The position numbers were made by a program, and so were the translations under genes. DNA of 64,000 nucleotides from Natronococcus sp. A-GB1 (GTDB lineage Archaea; Halobacteriota; Halobacteria; Halobacteriales; Natrialbaceae): assembly GCF_029688845.1 (NCBI RefSeq), contig NZ_JARUKW010000001.1, positions 372,001 through 436,000 on the forward strand. The letters are read 5' to 3'. The notes beneath the pieces were generated by a model that did not search any database, had not been told where the DNA came from, and saw nothing but the letters and a program-made list of their open reading frames with translations. Position 1 is the first letter of the stretch. Every line of letters starts with the position of its first letter. Below, piece by piece: positions 1 through 7,994 of the stretch.

Positions 1-72
1 GGCGTCGGCGACGGCGAGCAGTACCAGCTGTTCGGTCAGCGAGAGCGAGTCGATCGCTTCTGATGCCACCAT
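1..72 (-). CDS. 5' end of an unidentified gene, cut by the window edge
   Basis: Only the first 24 codons are inside the window: an ATG at 70-72 reading leftwards and open to position 1. The peptide (MVASEAIDSLSLTEQLVLLA...) looks like the first helix of a helix-turn-helix or winged-helix protein, but that is inference. The start codon is the last three bases of a perfect inverted repeat, CATACG-N4-CGTATG, which also overlaps the pspA start at 1001-1016. The two genes may therefore share a repressor. I do not recognise the family. Confidence 0.5.
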   Translation of the reverse strand, partial: MVASEAIDSLSLTEQLVLLAVADA

Positions 73-85
73 ACGCGGTCGTATG
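70..85 (-). promoter_or_regulatory. Palindrome overlapping a start codon (copy 1)
   Basis: CATACG-N4-CGTATG, perfect 6-bp arms. On the minus strand the final ATG of the palindrome is the start codon of the truncated gene. The same palindrome lies in the same register on pspA. An operator or an mRNA 5' hairpin are both possible. Confidence 0.5.
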
Positions 86-169
86 AACTGACGGATGGTA
101 GCAGTTGCCCTTGCTCTACGGTCGTGAAAATACGTCTACTTTACCGGGACTCCGCTCGAAGTCCGTCGA

Positions 170-1003
170 TCAGGCGTTCTCCTCTTCTTGGAGCTCCTCG
201 AGTTCGGCGTCGATCTCGGTGTCGTCGACGTCGGCCTCGAGATCCTCGAGCTCCTCGTCGTCGACCGACTCGGGCTCGGGCTCGGGTTCGGCGTCCGCTT
301 CGGCGCCGCCGCCGACCTCCGATCTGAGCGTCTCGAGTTCGGCCTCGACGCCGCTGTCGGTCGAGAGCTCCTCGAGTTCGCGGTCGATCGAGTCCTTATC
401 GGACATGACGTCCTCGAACGCACCCGACTCCTGCAGTTCGTCGAGCGCGGCGGCGCGGGCCTCCATGTCCTCGGTCTGTTCCTCGGCGCGCTCGATGGCG
501 CGGCCGACGTCCTCGAACTCGTCTCCGGTAGCGGTCATCGCCTCCGACACCGTCGAGCTCGCCTTGGCGGCCTCGTGACGGGCCTTCATCGTCTCCTTTT
601 TCGTGCGGAACTCCTCGATGCGGTTCTGGAGCTCGTCCTTCTGGTCGATCAGACTGTCCTGCTGGCTCTGGAGCTTCGAGATCTGGCGCTCCAGATCCTC
701 GATCTGGTTCATCTTCGTCTTCTTCTTCTCGAGGGCGCGCCGGGCCAGGTCCTCCCGGTCCTGCTGGACTGCGGTCCGGGCCTGGTCGTTGTGTTTCTCG
801 ACGTTCTCCTCGAGGCGCTTTTTCTGCATTTCGAGGCGCTTTTTTTGCGTTGTGAGATCCGCGATCCCGCGTTTGACCTGCTGGAGCTGATCGCGCATCT
901 GCTCGTAGGAGTAGTCGAGCGTCTCGGTCGGGTCCTCGGCCCGGTTGAGCACCGAGTTGATCTTCGAGCGGATGACGTAGGAGGTCCGAGAGAGGATGCC
1001 CAT
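170..1003 (-). CDS. pspA: PspA/IM30 family protein
   Basis: 277-residue homologue of phage-shock protein A/Vipp1, a peripheral membrane-associated protein that protects or remodels the cytoplasmic membrane under stress. Residues 1-30 form the amphipathic N-terminus (GILSRTSYVIRSKIN), about 30-165 are heptad-rich coiled coil with the family pattern of Lys/Arg/Gln/Glu, and 200-277 are a very acidic Glu/Asp tail typical of haloarchaeal versions. The start ATG at 1003 is about 28 bp from a TTTTTAAG box, so the mRNA is probably leaderless. The start codon lies in a CATACG-N4-CGTATG palindrome. No Psp partners adjoin it. Confidence 0.9.
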   Translation of the reverse strand: MGILSRTSYVIRSKINSVLNRAEDPTETLDYSYEQMRDQLQQVKRGIADLTTQKKRLEMQKKRLEENVEKHNDQARTAVQQDREDLARRALEKKKTKMNQIEDLERQISKLQSQQDSLIDQKDELQNRIEEFRTKKETMKARHEAAKASSTVSEAMTATGDEFEDVGRAIERAEEQTEDMEARAAALDELQESGAFEDVMSDKDSIDRELEELSTDSGVEAELETLRSEVGGGAEADAEPEPEPESVDDEELEDLEADVDDTEIDAELEELQEEENA

Positions 1004-1016
1004 ACGCCTACGTATG
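1001..1016 (-). promoter_or_regulatory. Palindrome overlapping the pspA start codon (copy 2)
   Basis: CATACG-N4-CGTATG with the pspA ATG as its last three bases on the minus strand, the same register as the copy at 70-85. It lies at the predicted transcription start, which suits a repressor site. The N4 spacers differ (ccta versus cggt on the plus strand), so the conservation is confined to the arms. Confidence 0.5.
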
Positions 1017-1189
1017 GTTCCCCGCCCTTAAAAACATCACATCGGCGACAGTCGTCGGGAGAGCGACGCCGTGTGAGGTTTCTCGCCGACGATTTCTCGA
1101 GTAGCACGGTCCGATCGAGATCCGGCGTTCGGGCGGGTTGGAGAGCCGATTGCAGTACCTACTATAGGGCCCGAACACGACCAACGACT

Positions 1190-1816
1190 ATGACCGACGT
1201 ACTCGTCCCCGGCGCTCGAGACGTCCGAGGAACGCTCGAGGAGCCCGACGGCGAACCGGAGGCCGTCGTCGTCGCCTGCCCACCCCATCCCCAACACGGT
1301 GGCTCCCGTAGCGACGGACGACTAGTGGCGGTGAGCGAGGCGCTCTGCGAGGCGGGTATCGCCTGTCTGCGCTTCGACTACGGGCCGTGGGACGACGGTA
1401 ACGGCGAGCGCGAGGACGTCCGCAACGCGATCCGATGGGCGGACGAGCGGTACGAACGGGTCGGCGTCTTCGGCTACAGCTTCGGCGCGTCCCAGGCGCT
1501 GCTGGCGGCCGCGGCCGTCGATCGGCCGCTTCTCGGGGTTGCCTCGCTGGCGCCCACCGCGTCGCTGGCGACGGGCGCCGACGGTAACGGGAACGATCTC
1601 GACGCGGTCGCCGCGCTGTCGACCCTCGAGGTGCCGACCCTGATCCTCTACGGCGAACGCGACACGACCGTCGACTGGGAGCCCGTCGTCGAACAGGTCC
1701 GCGAACGGGGCGACGAGACCGTGGCGCTCCCGGCCGATCACTTCTTCCTCGGAACGCGCGACGAAATCACCCGCCGGGTCCGGGAGTTCTTCGCTGAACG
1801 GCTCGCGACGGCGTGA
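1190..1816 (+). CDS. Alpha/beta hydrolase (dienelactone-hydrolase-like)
   Basis: 208 residues from the ATG at 1190, about 26 bp after a TACTATA box; the frame is open far upstream, so the promoter decides the start. The nucleophile elbow is G-Y-S-F-G with Ser97. Asp158 in YGERD and His184 in PADHFF complete a plausible catalytic triad. The N-terminal strand with CPPHPQHGG resembles the oxyanion-hole region of the COG2945-like small hydrolases. Substrate is unknown. It is divergent from pspA and followed by a 308-bp gap, so probably monocistronic. Confidence 0.85.
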   Translation: MTDVLVPGARDVRGTLEEPDGEPEAVVVACPPHPQHGGSRSDGRLVAVSEALCEAGIACLRFDYGPWDDGNGEREDVRNAIRWADERYERVGVFGYSFGASQALLAAAAVDRPLLGVASLAPTASLATGADGNGNDLDAVAALSTLEVPTLILYGERDTTVDWEPVVEQVRERGDETVALPADHFFLGTRDEITRRVREFFAERLATA

Positions 1817-2124
1817 CTCGATCGAGGTCGATCCCGGAGAAACGACCGATTACGCCGGAGTAGCCGCGGCCTGCGTTTCGCCGACCGGTCCGTACGAGCG
1901 CCCAATTGGCGAGTTCCCGACACGAGACTCGTCGATCCGCGTTACGCGGTGACATCCGTCTCCTGGTGAGTCTTCCTCGAGCGCTTAACAATAGTTCCGG
2001 GACTGTTCCGATCGCCTGGTGTATCAATGAAACTGAAGACGCTTCGGGACTGTCGCCCGGTCGGACTCGACGCCCGTCGAGCGGACGGGGTCGTCCCGAG
2101 GAGGGAACGGTGGGGTGATGTGCT
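1817..2124. other. Intergenic region without a recognised gene
   Basis: 308 bp between the hydrolase and the WbqC gene. Overlapping frames here are shadows. A weak TATA-like TTAACAATAG lies near 1985, too far upstream to serve a leaderless start at 2125, so the wbqC transcript may have a leader of roughly 100 nt. Confidence 0.5.
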
Positions 2125-2886
2125 GTGAGCGAATCGTTCGATCGACCGAGGGACGCGTTCGAATCAGATGCTGCGGCGTCGGCTGCCGGCGAGGGAGGGT
2201 GCACCGTCGCGATCCACCAGCCGAACTACCTGCCCTGGCTCGGCTACTTCGAGAAGATCCGTCGAAGCGACGTCTTCGTCTTCCTCGACGACGCCGAGTA
2301 CACGTCGGGGTCCTGGATCAACCGGAACAGGATCAAGACGCCACACGACTGGACGTGGCTCACCGTCCCGGTCCGAGGGACGAGCGGGACGATTGCGGAC
2401 GTCGAGATCGTCGACGACGGCTGGCGCGAGACCCACCGGAAGAGCCTGCAGGCGAGCTACGGCGGCGCGGCCCACTACGAGCAGTTCGCGGCCTTCTTCG
2501 CGGCGACCTACGCGCGCTCGTGGGAGTCGCTGTGCGAGCTGAACGTCCACCTCGTTCGGCAGCTCGCCGACCGACTCGGGCTCGACTGCGAGTTCGTCCG
2601 CGCGTCGACCCTCGAGGTCGACGCCGCTGGCAGCGAGCGGGTCGTTCGCCTCTGTACGGAACTCGGCGCCGATCGGTACTACTCGGGGGAGGGTGCCCGA
2701 TCCTACAACGACCACGCGCGGTTCGAGGAGGCAGGGATCGCCCTCGAGTACCAGTCGTTCGACCCGCCCCGGTACGAGCAGCGCTTCGGCAAGTTCCTGT
2801 CGAACCTCTCGGTCGTCGACGCGCTCATGAACCTCGGGGCCGCGGGGACGCGGGAGCTGCTGGAGGAGGCGAGCGGCGATGCGTAA
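2125..2886 (+). CDS. WbqC family protein
   Basis: 253 residues starting with GTG at 2125. The diagnostic WbqC N-terminal motif (IHQPNYLPWLGYF) begins around residue 30, followed by the conserved region around DDAEYTSGSWINRNRI and a C-terminal helical part. Members sit in O-antigen, glycolipid and sugar-modification clusters; WbqC-like proteins are proposed acyl or aminoacyl transferases on dTDP-sugars, but the biochemistry is thin. The stop overlaps the next gene by 8 bp, so translation is probably coupled to the deacetylase-like protein. About 25 residues precede the conserved domain, so a later start is possible though no nearby ATG is seen. Confidence 0.85.
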   Translation: MSESFDRPRDAFESDAAASAAGEGGCTVAIHQPNYLPWLGYFEKIRRSDVFVFLDDAEYTSGSWINRNRIKTPHDWTWLTVPVRGTSGTIADVEIVDDGWRETHRKSLQASYGGAAHYEQFAAFFAATYARSWESLCELNVHLVRQLADRLGLDCEFVRASTLEVDAAGSERVVRLCTELGADRYYSGEGARSYNDHARFEEAGIALEYQSFDPPRYEQRFGKFLSNLSVVDALMNLGAAGTRELLEEASGDA

Positions 2887-3673
2887 CGCCGACCTCGAGG
2901 GGTGGGCCGAGGACTTCAGCTACGACTACTACCGGACGCTACTGGAGACGCTGCAAGCGATCTTTGAGCTCCGGACGCTCTCGGAGTACCGACCCGACCG
3001 CCTGGCGGGCGCCCGGGTCGCGTTCGTCCGCCACGACGTCGACGTCTGCCTCGAGCGGGCCGTCGAGATGGCCGAACTCGAGTACGAACTCGGTGTTCGA
3101 TCGACGTACATGGTCCTTCCCGACACCCCGCTGTACGACCTCGAGGAGGAGCGGGATCTCCTCCACCTCATCCAGGAGTTCGGCCACGAGATCGCCCTCC
3201 ACTGCGATCTGTCCGGCGTCGAGTCCGACGAGCCCGTCAGCCTGGATGGGCTGGCGCCGAGCGAGCGCCGACGGGTCGACGCCGGTAGGCGGCACTTGGA
3301 GGAGCTGGGAATCGACCCGGTCACCTCAGTCTCCTTTCACCGCCCGTCCGAACGGGTGCTCGAGGGACCGCGAACGATCGATGGAATGGTAAACGCCTAC
3401 AATCCGGACCTGCTCTCGACGTACGTCTCCGACTCGAGCGGCCGGTGGCGCGAGGGCGACCCGCTCGAGTCGATCCTCGAGAGCGCCGACGCCGAGCGAC
3501 TGCAGGTACTGACCCACCCGGTCTGGTGGGGGACCGAGCACGAGCCGCCCCTCGAGCGCTTCGCCGCGGTCGCCGACCGGTTCGACGCGAGCGACCCGCG
3601 AACGTACGAGGAACTCGTCTCGATCTACGCGCCCTACGCCGAGCGAATCGACACGGATCGGGTTCTCGTCTGA
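2879..3673 (+). CDS. Polysaccharide-deacetylase (NodB-fold) family protein
   Basis: 264 residues, ATG at 2879 overlapping the WbqC gene by 8 bp. The HDVD motif at 52-55 matches the metal-binding Asp of NodB-fold deacetylases (motif 1), and FGHEIALHCD at 102-110 supplies candidate metal ligands (motif 2). The C-terminal TYVSDSSGRWREG and LTHPVWWG segments match the WalW-type haloarchaeal and bacterial group. Likely acts on a cell-surface or lipid-linked sugar together with WbqC; the substrate is inferred only. The TGA stop at 3671-3673 directly abuts an 80-bp repeat element. Confidence 0.8.
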   Translation: MRNADLEGWAEDFSYDYYRTLLETLQAIFELRTLSEYRPDRLAGARVAFVRHDVDVCLERAVEMAELEYELGVRSTYMVLPDTPLYDLEEERDLLHLIQEFGHEIALHCDLSGVESDEPVSLDGLAPSERRRVDAGRRHLEELGIDPVTSVSFHRPSERVLEGPRTIDGMVNAYNPDLLSTYVSDSSGRWREGDPLESILESADAERLQVLTHPVWWGTEHEPPLERFAAVADRFDASDPRTYEELVSIYAPYAERIDTDRVLV

Positions 3674-3753
3674 TACGGTTTACTGTACGTCAGTACCGGC
3701 GTACCCGCGACCCGTGGGGCGGTTGCGCCGGGACATCGGTACAGCAATCCGTC
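3674..3753 (+). repeat. 80-bp interspersed repeat B, copy 1
   Basis: Starts at the base after the TGA stop of the deacetylase gene. About 90% or more identical, by eye, to the reverse complement of 54091-54170. The ends are inverted repeats, TACGGTTTACTGTAC and its near complement GTACAGCAATCCGT. The internal part is GC-rich with a conserved GGCGGTTGCGCCGGGACA block. It lies between convergent genes, so a 3'-end or terminator role or a MITE-like element are both plausible. Confidence 0.75.
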
Positions 3754-3816
3754 TGAGGCGCCGACGGAGGATGGTCGTCTCCGGTTTCGGTTCGGGTCGC
3801 GCCGCAGCCGAGGCGA

Positions 3817-5628
3817 TCAGTCCCGGCCGTGTCGAGTGACGCAACTCGAGAGCCCGATCAGCTCGACGGGTTCCGAGTTGTCCGGCGAGTAGACGACCAT
3901 CTGCCCCTTCTCCATATATGGGACCTTCGACTCGAGATTGGCGGGGATGTTGACGCTCTTGATCGCATCCTCGTCGCCGAGGTTGAGCACGATCGTCGTG
4001 TTGATCTGCTTGAAGACGGCGTCGTCGATGTCCTGGGGGTCCTGGGTGATCAGGAAGAGACCGAGCCGTTCCTTGCGGCCCTGTTTGGCGGCTTCGGTGA
4101 ACTTGGTGATGACCTTTCGCGCCTGGACGCTGTCGGCGTCGGTGAGGAAGTTGTGGGCCTCGTCCATCCCCAGCACGAGCGGCGTCTCCTTGATTCGGTC
4201 GTACGTGGGATCGTTCGAGAGCTTCTCGTCGATCAGCAGCGAGGACAACGCGAGAACGACGGCCTCCGTCGCGCGGGTGTTCGAGACGTGGTAGGTCGGG
4301 ACGACGGTGAGGCCGCCGGGGCGGACGAACTCGTGGATCAGCTCCGTGATCGGGCGGGCGTCCTGGTCGAAGACGTCCTCGAAGCCGAACACCCGGCGAC
4401 GAACGGCGTCGTAGGTCGCCTCGTGGACCCGACCCGACTCGTCGAGTTCCTCGCGCAGGGCGGGGTCGTCGAGGAACGATTTGAACCCCGCGTAGGAGCC
4501 GTCGTTCCCGGCCTCAGTGAAAAAGCGATCGAGGAGGTAGGTCAGCGCGCCGTACTGGTTGTCGTTGAGCGAGCCCCCCGACACGAGCCACGGCCGGGTG
4601 CGACACATCGAGAAGGGGATCGTGAACTCGACGCACTCGGCGCGGTGGTGGCCCGCCGAGTAGCTGGCGTCGCCGACCTTCGGCACGAACGCCGTGGTGT
4701 CCGCGACGCCGCCATGAGCAACCCCCTCGCGCTCGAGCCGACGGGCGAACTCGTCGTCGAGGTCGGGGTTGTCGTCGTGCATCTGGGCGTACTCGTCCTG
4801 AGGGTCGAACTGGACGACGGCGGGGCCGACGGTGCGACCGTCCTCCATCGGGTACTGGCGCTCATCGGCGAGGTACTGCCGGAGGACGTTCTTCGCACCG
4901 TGGGTTTTCCCCGATCCGGTACCACCCGCGACCAGGGTGTGTCGGAAGACGAGCGGGTCGCCCGCCTCGTAGTCGTCTTTCAGTCGGTAGTCGATCGTCG
5001 GCGGGGTGGCTGCGGTCCGTACCTTCTCGCCGCCGACCGAGAGGTGGCCCAGGAAGACGCCGTCTTCGGGCATCTTCAGCCCGGTCTTGATCTCGGTCGT
5101 GTCGTTTGCCTGCCGGACGACCGTCTGGGGCTTGGGGACCCGATCGGTCATCCGCCGTTTGAGTTCGCCGTCGTCGTCGTACAACACCGCGACGGGCTCG
5201 AGCGAGGCGACGAACTTGTAGTCGGCCTCGTCGACGTTGTCCTGGCGCATCGCCCGGCGGGCGTGGATCTCCGTCGCGTCGTCGGCGTGGTACTGCTGGG
5301 CGTACTCGAGGCCGGTGATCCGACAGAACAGCGTCTCGCCGTCGGGGTAGGGCGCGACCAGGTAGCTGCCGATCCGAACCGACGAGCGGTTACCGCTGGT
5401 GACGTAGGCCCGCAACGAGGTGTCGTCTTCGTCCTCGGCGATTCGAAGCCCCTGGGAGACACAGATCGTTCCGATGCCGACGTCCTCGCCCCGCGGTTCG
5501 ACGTCTGCGGGTTCGAACCCGCTCGAGTCGGTCGCCGATGCCGACGTCGATGTCGACGCGCTCGAATCGGCCGTCGAATCGGCGTCCGCGTCGGTATCGA
5601 ACTCGCTGAAATCTCCCAGATCCGTCAT
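3817..5628 (-). CDS. herA: HerA-like ATP-binding protein (DUF87/FtsK-HerA superfamily)
   Basis: 603 residues. Order: low-complexity Asp/Ser-rich leader (1-45), a HAS-barrel-like beta domain (about 50-200), then a RecA-like motor with Walker A GGTGSGKT at 235-242 and Walker B LVLGMDEAHNF near 490, followed by the sensor-like LFLITQDPQDID region. HerA is the hexameric translocase that works with NurA and Mre11-Rad50 in archaeal DNA end resection. A NurA homologue is encoded about 3-4 kb away at 8837-10108, which supports the name. A relative with another role (conjugation-type DUF87 ATPase) cannot be excluded. Confidence 0.8.
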   Translation of the reverse strand: MTDLGDFSEFDTDADADSTADSSASTSTSASATDSSGFEPADVEPRGEDVGIGTICVSQGLRIAEDEDDTSLRAYVTSGNRSSVRIGSYLVAPYPDGETLFCRITGLEYAQQYHADDATEIHARRAMRQDNVDEADYKFVASLEPVAVLYDDDGELKRRMTDRVPKPQTVVRQANDTTEIKTGLKMPEDGVFLGHLSVGGEKVRTAATPPTIDYRLKDDYEAGDPLVFRHTLVAGGTGSGKTHGAKNVLRQYLADERQYPMEDGRTVGPAVVQFDPQDEYAQMHDDNPDLDDEFARRLEREGVAHGGVADTTAFVPKVGDASYSAGHHRAECVEFTIPFSMCRTRPWLVSGGSLNDNQYGALTYLLDRFFTEAGNDGSYAGFKSFLDDPALREELDESGRVHEATYDAVRRRVFGFEDVFDQDARPITELIHEFVRPGGLTVVPTYHVSNTRATEAVVLALSSLLIDEKLSNDPTYDRIKETPLVLGMDEAHNFLTDADSVQARKVITKFTEAAKQGRKERLGLFLITQDPQDIDDAVFKQINTTIVLNLGDEDAIKSVNIPANLESKVPYMEKGQMVVYSPDNSEPVELIGLSSCVTRHGRD

Positions 5629-5710
5629 ATCTCGCCCATGAGGGGCCGTCTACAAACGCGTTTCCCTCCGGTCGCGAACGGGTTCGGAGAAGTCGGACGC
5701 CAGGAGTCGT

Positions 5711-6313
5711 TCAGTTCGTCGACGGCGTCGATCGGTTCGGCCCTCGAACCATTCCGGATCGGGGATCGAACTCGACGGCGCCGACGTCGGTCATCGCCGG
5801 GAGGTGGACGTGGTAGAGCGCGAGGCGGGCCTCGGAACGCTCCGAGAGCGAGTCGACGTCTCGATCGATCAGTTCGGCGGCGAGCGTCTCGACCGAGACT
5901 GCCCGATCCAGCTCCGCGAGCATCGCGTACAGCTGGGTCCGGACAGGATGGACGAGCGTCTCGAGCGTTCGTCCGTCAACCCGGTCACCGCCCTCGAGCA
6001 GCTCCGAGAGGTCGGCGATCGGGAACGATCGCTCGACGGTCCGACAGGCGATCTCGCCGTCCCACTCGATGATTCCGTGGTCGGCCAGCCGCGGCAGGTG
6101 GTTGTGGACGAGCTCGATCCGGATCTCGTCTCGATCGACCGGCTCCCGGGCCGCGATGGTGTCGACGAGCTCCTCGAGGGTGTGTGATCCGTTTTCGAGG
6201 GCTGCCAGCAGGTGAATCCGTTTCGGATGCCGGAGTGCATCGTACCACTCCCGCGAGACGGCTGCCACTCCCCCTTGTGCCCCGTCGCTACTAGTCTGTG
6301 CGTCCGAGCTCAT
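5711..6313 (-). CDS. Tandem winged-helix protein (DUF7344-like, ArsR-type fold)
   Basis: 200 residues with two similar units: residues 18-95 (WYDALRHPKRIHLLAAL ... LPRLADHGIIEWDG) and about 105-190 (ETLVHPVRTQLYAML ... LPAMTDVGAVEFDP). Both have the haloarchaeal DUF7344 pattern of a winged helix ending in LP-L/M-x-D-x-G-x-x-x-F/W-D. Probably a DNA-binding regulator; the ligand is unknown. A GGTTTATTCC box at about 6336-6345 lies 27 bp upstream of the ATG, implying a leaderless mRNA. Confidence 0.8.
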   Translation of the reverse strand: MSSDAQTSSDGAQGGVAAVSREWYDALRHPKRIHLLAALENGSHTLEELVDTIAAREPVDRDEIRIELVHNHLPRLADHGIIEWDGEIACRTVERSFPIADLSELLEGGDRVDGRTLETLVHPVRTQLYAMLAELDRAVSVETLAAELIDRDVDSLSERSEARLALYHVHLPAMTDVGAVEFDPRSGMVRGPNRSTPSTN

Positions 6314-6369
6314 TATACAAAGGCAGTACAGCTACGGGAATAAACCCGGCCCCGAAACAGTTTGGGTTA

Positions 6370-6384
6370 GTATTATTATACTTT
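6370..6384 (+). promoter_or_regulatory. Strong AT-rich promoter-like box with no assigned gene
   Basis: GTATTATTATACTTTT lies in the divergent space between the winged-helix gene and the 109-residue gene at 6544. It is too distant to serve the start at 6544, which has its own GTATTTTTGC box at 6509-6518. It could drive a small RNA or the tiny ORF at 6389-6445 (18 codons). Confidence 0.3.
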
Positions 6385-6543
6385 TGCGATGATCACACGA
6401 AACCCCCGTCGCTGGCCGTCGACAGACGCCGACGCCGCCGACTGAGGCAGCACCGGAACGCCATCGACCGGGCCCGCCTGGGTTTCGAGCGTGAACCGAC
6501 TCGAGTACGGGTATTTTTGCATCTCGGACCCGTAGTTGAACGC

Positions 6544-6873
6544 ATGTTCATCGTGCGCGGTCGAGCGGGCGGAACCGAACTCACCGGAACGGTGTACGAG
6601 CGGGGCGAACGACCCCCCTCGTTCCGGGGTGCACCCGATGAGGACGCCGCGTACGTCTGGATCTGCGACGAGTTCTACGAGGTCGACAGCGGCGGCAGCG
6701 TCCAGGTCGTCGACGGCCGCGAGGTCAACCTCGCCTTCGAGTCGCCGATGCCCCGCGGGTTCGACACCCGCGAACAGGCTCTCGAGGCCGCCAAAGAGCA
6801 CGTTCGCACGCAGTTCGCCAGGATCGGCGTCGACCCGGAGTCGGTCGAACTCGAGGTCGAACGGGACCCTTGA
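6544..6873 (+). CDS. Conserved haloarchaeal protein (DUF7113-like)
   Basis: 109 residues from the ATG at 6544, 26-35 bp after GTATTTTTGC, so leaderless. The sequence begins MFIVRGRAGG and contains PPSFRGAPDEDAAYVWICDEFYEVDSGG and a C-terminal helix RGFDTREQALEAAKEHVRTQFARIG. This matches the haloarchaeal family I remember as DUF7113; the function is unknown. It is soluble, with no membrane segment or metal motif. An upstream in-frame extension exists, but the promoter position favours this start. Confidence 0.75.
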   Translation: MFIVRGRAGGTELTGTVYERGERPPSFRGAPDEDAAYVWICDEFYEVDSGGSVQVVDGREVNLAFESPMPRGFDTREQALEAAKEHVRTQFARIGVDPESVELEVERDP

Positions 6874-7210
6874 TAGCCCTGATCACGTCGAACCTGGGTT
6901 CGTCGGATCGCCACGGATGAGTTCGAACGGAACGTCCGGCCTCGAGTGCGTGGCCTTGGCTATCCACTCCTGGGCAGGGCTGAGAGGGCCAGCAGCTTTC
7001 GCGGGACGTACGACGATACCAGTTACCCGTCTCTACTATTACTCGAGGGCTCGAGGAGCCGACCGGTTCGAAACAGTTTGCTGCCGGTGACACCTGAAGG
7101 GGTTATCCCGTTTGACCACTGAGAACCGATGTGCAGTGGTGCGACCAGCCGACCGAATCGTCCGAAACCGAGGGTTCGGGGACCGAAGCCGGAGCCCGGT
7201 GGGGGGTAGC
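6874..7210. other. Intergenic region without a recognised gene
   Basis: 337 bp between the DUF7113-like gene and RNase HI. Open frames exist on both strands but have atypical, Arg/Cys/Trp-rich composition, so they look non-coding. The AT-richer patch GTCTCTACTATTACTCG near 7027-7043 could be a promoter. Confidence 0.4.
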
Positions 7211-7864
7211 GTGACCGACGACTCTCTCCCGGCCGAACACCTCCCGCCGCCCGCCGCGCTCGTCGACGAGGTCCTCGCGGAGGTCGGCTACGAGGTGGCG
7301 GCCGCCACCGACGCCGTCGACGACGCCGTCCCCGGCTACGGCGGGCTGTTCGATCCCGCGACCAGCCGGGACGAGTTGCGCTCGGCACTCGAGGAGCTGC
7401 TGGCGTCGGGACTCAGACGACCACCCACTCCCGATCCCACGGGTGACGCCTTCGTCCTCTACGTCGACGGCAGCTCCCGCGGTAACCCCGGTCCCGCGGG
7501 TGCGGGTGCCGTCATTTTAGATGCCTCGGGGGACCAACTCGCCCGTCTCGGCCGACCCGTCGGCTCCCGGGCTGGGAACAACACCGCCGAGTACGTCGCC
7601 CTCCAGCTCGGACTGTCCGAACTCTTGGTCCGCTACGAGCCCCGCAGCCTCGAGGTGCGCATCGACTCGATGACGGTCATCCGGGACGTCTGGGGCGGCG
7701 ACGATCCGACGGAACCGGGCGTCGAGACGTACAGCGAGGCCGTCGCGGACGCGCTCTCGAGCGTCCCCGACCACCGGTACACGCACCTGGCCGACAGCGA
7801 TCCGAACCCCGCCGACGCGCTGGCAACGGTGGGTGCCGATATCGCGGCGTTTGGCCCCGGGTAG
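7211..7864 (+). CDS. rnhA: Ribonuclease HI family protein
   Basis: 217 residues from GTG at 7211 (an in-frame ATG/GTG extension to 7112 looks non-coding). An N-terminal helical extension of about 75 residues precedes the RNase H fold: YVDGSSRGNPGPAGAG with Asp86, TAEYVAL with Glu127, RIDSM with Asp152, and a final Asp in ADSDPNPADA, completing the D-E-D-D metal-binding set. Expected to cleave RNA of RNA:DNA hybrids in replication and R-loop removal. The extended N-terminus is common in haloarchaeal homologues, unlike the roughly 150-residue bacterial core. Monocistronic. Confidence 0.88.
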   Translation: MTDDSLPAEHLPPPAALVDEVLAEVGYEVAAATDAVDDAVPGYGGLFDPATSRDELRSALEELLASGLRRPPTPDPTGDAFVLYVDGSSRGNPGPAGAGAVILDASGDQLARLGRPVGSRAGNNTAEYVALQLGLSELLVRYEPRSLEVRIDSMTVIRDVWGGDDPTEPGVETYSEAVADALSSVPDHRYTHLADSDPNPADALATVGADIAAFGPG

Positions 7865-7994
7865 TGGTATTACGACACTCGAAAATGAACCGCGGTCCTG
7901 TTGCACCGTTCGCAACTCATCCACCTGACTCGGAAGCTCGAGCGGTCGCCTTCTCCGAACCGAACGTACAGACGCCGAACGGTCTCTCGAGGAT

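Noticed and set aside
188-1189. Long plus-strand open frame running antisense through pspA into the hydrolase gene.
   Set aside because: Composition (Leu/Arg/Val-rich without motifs) and perfect overlap with pspA show it is a shadow; the promoter and motif place the real start at 1190.
3829-6072. 747-codon plus-strand frame opposite the HerA-like gene.
   Set aside because: Mirror frame of a high-GC gene; no domain, no promoter.
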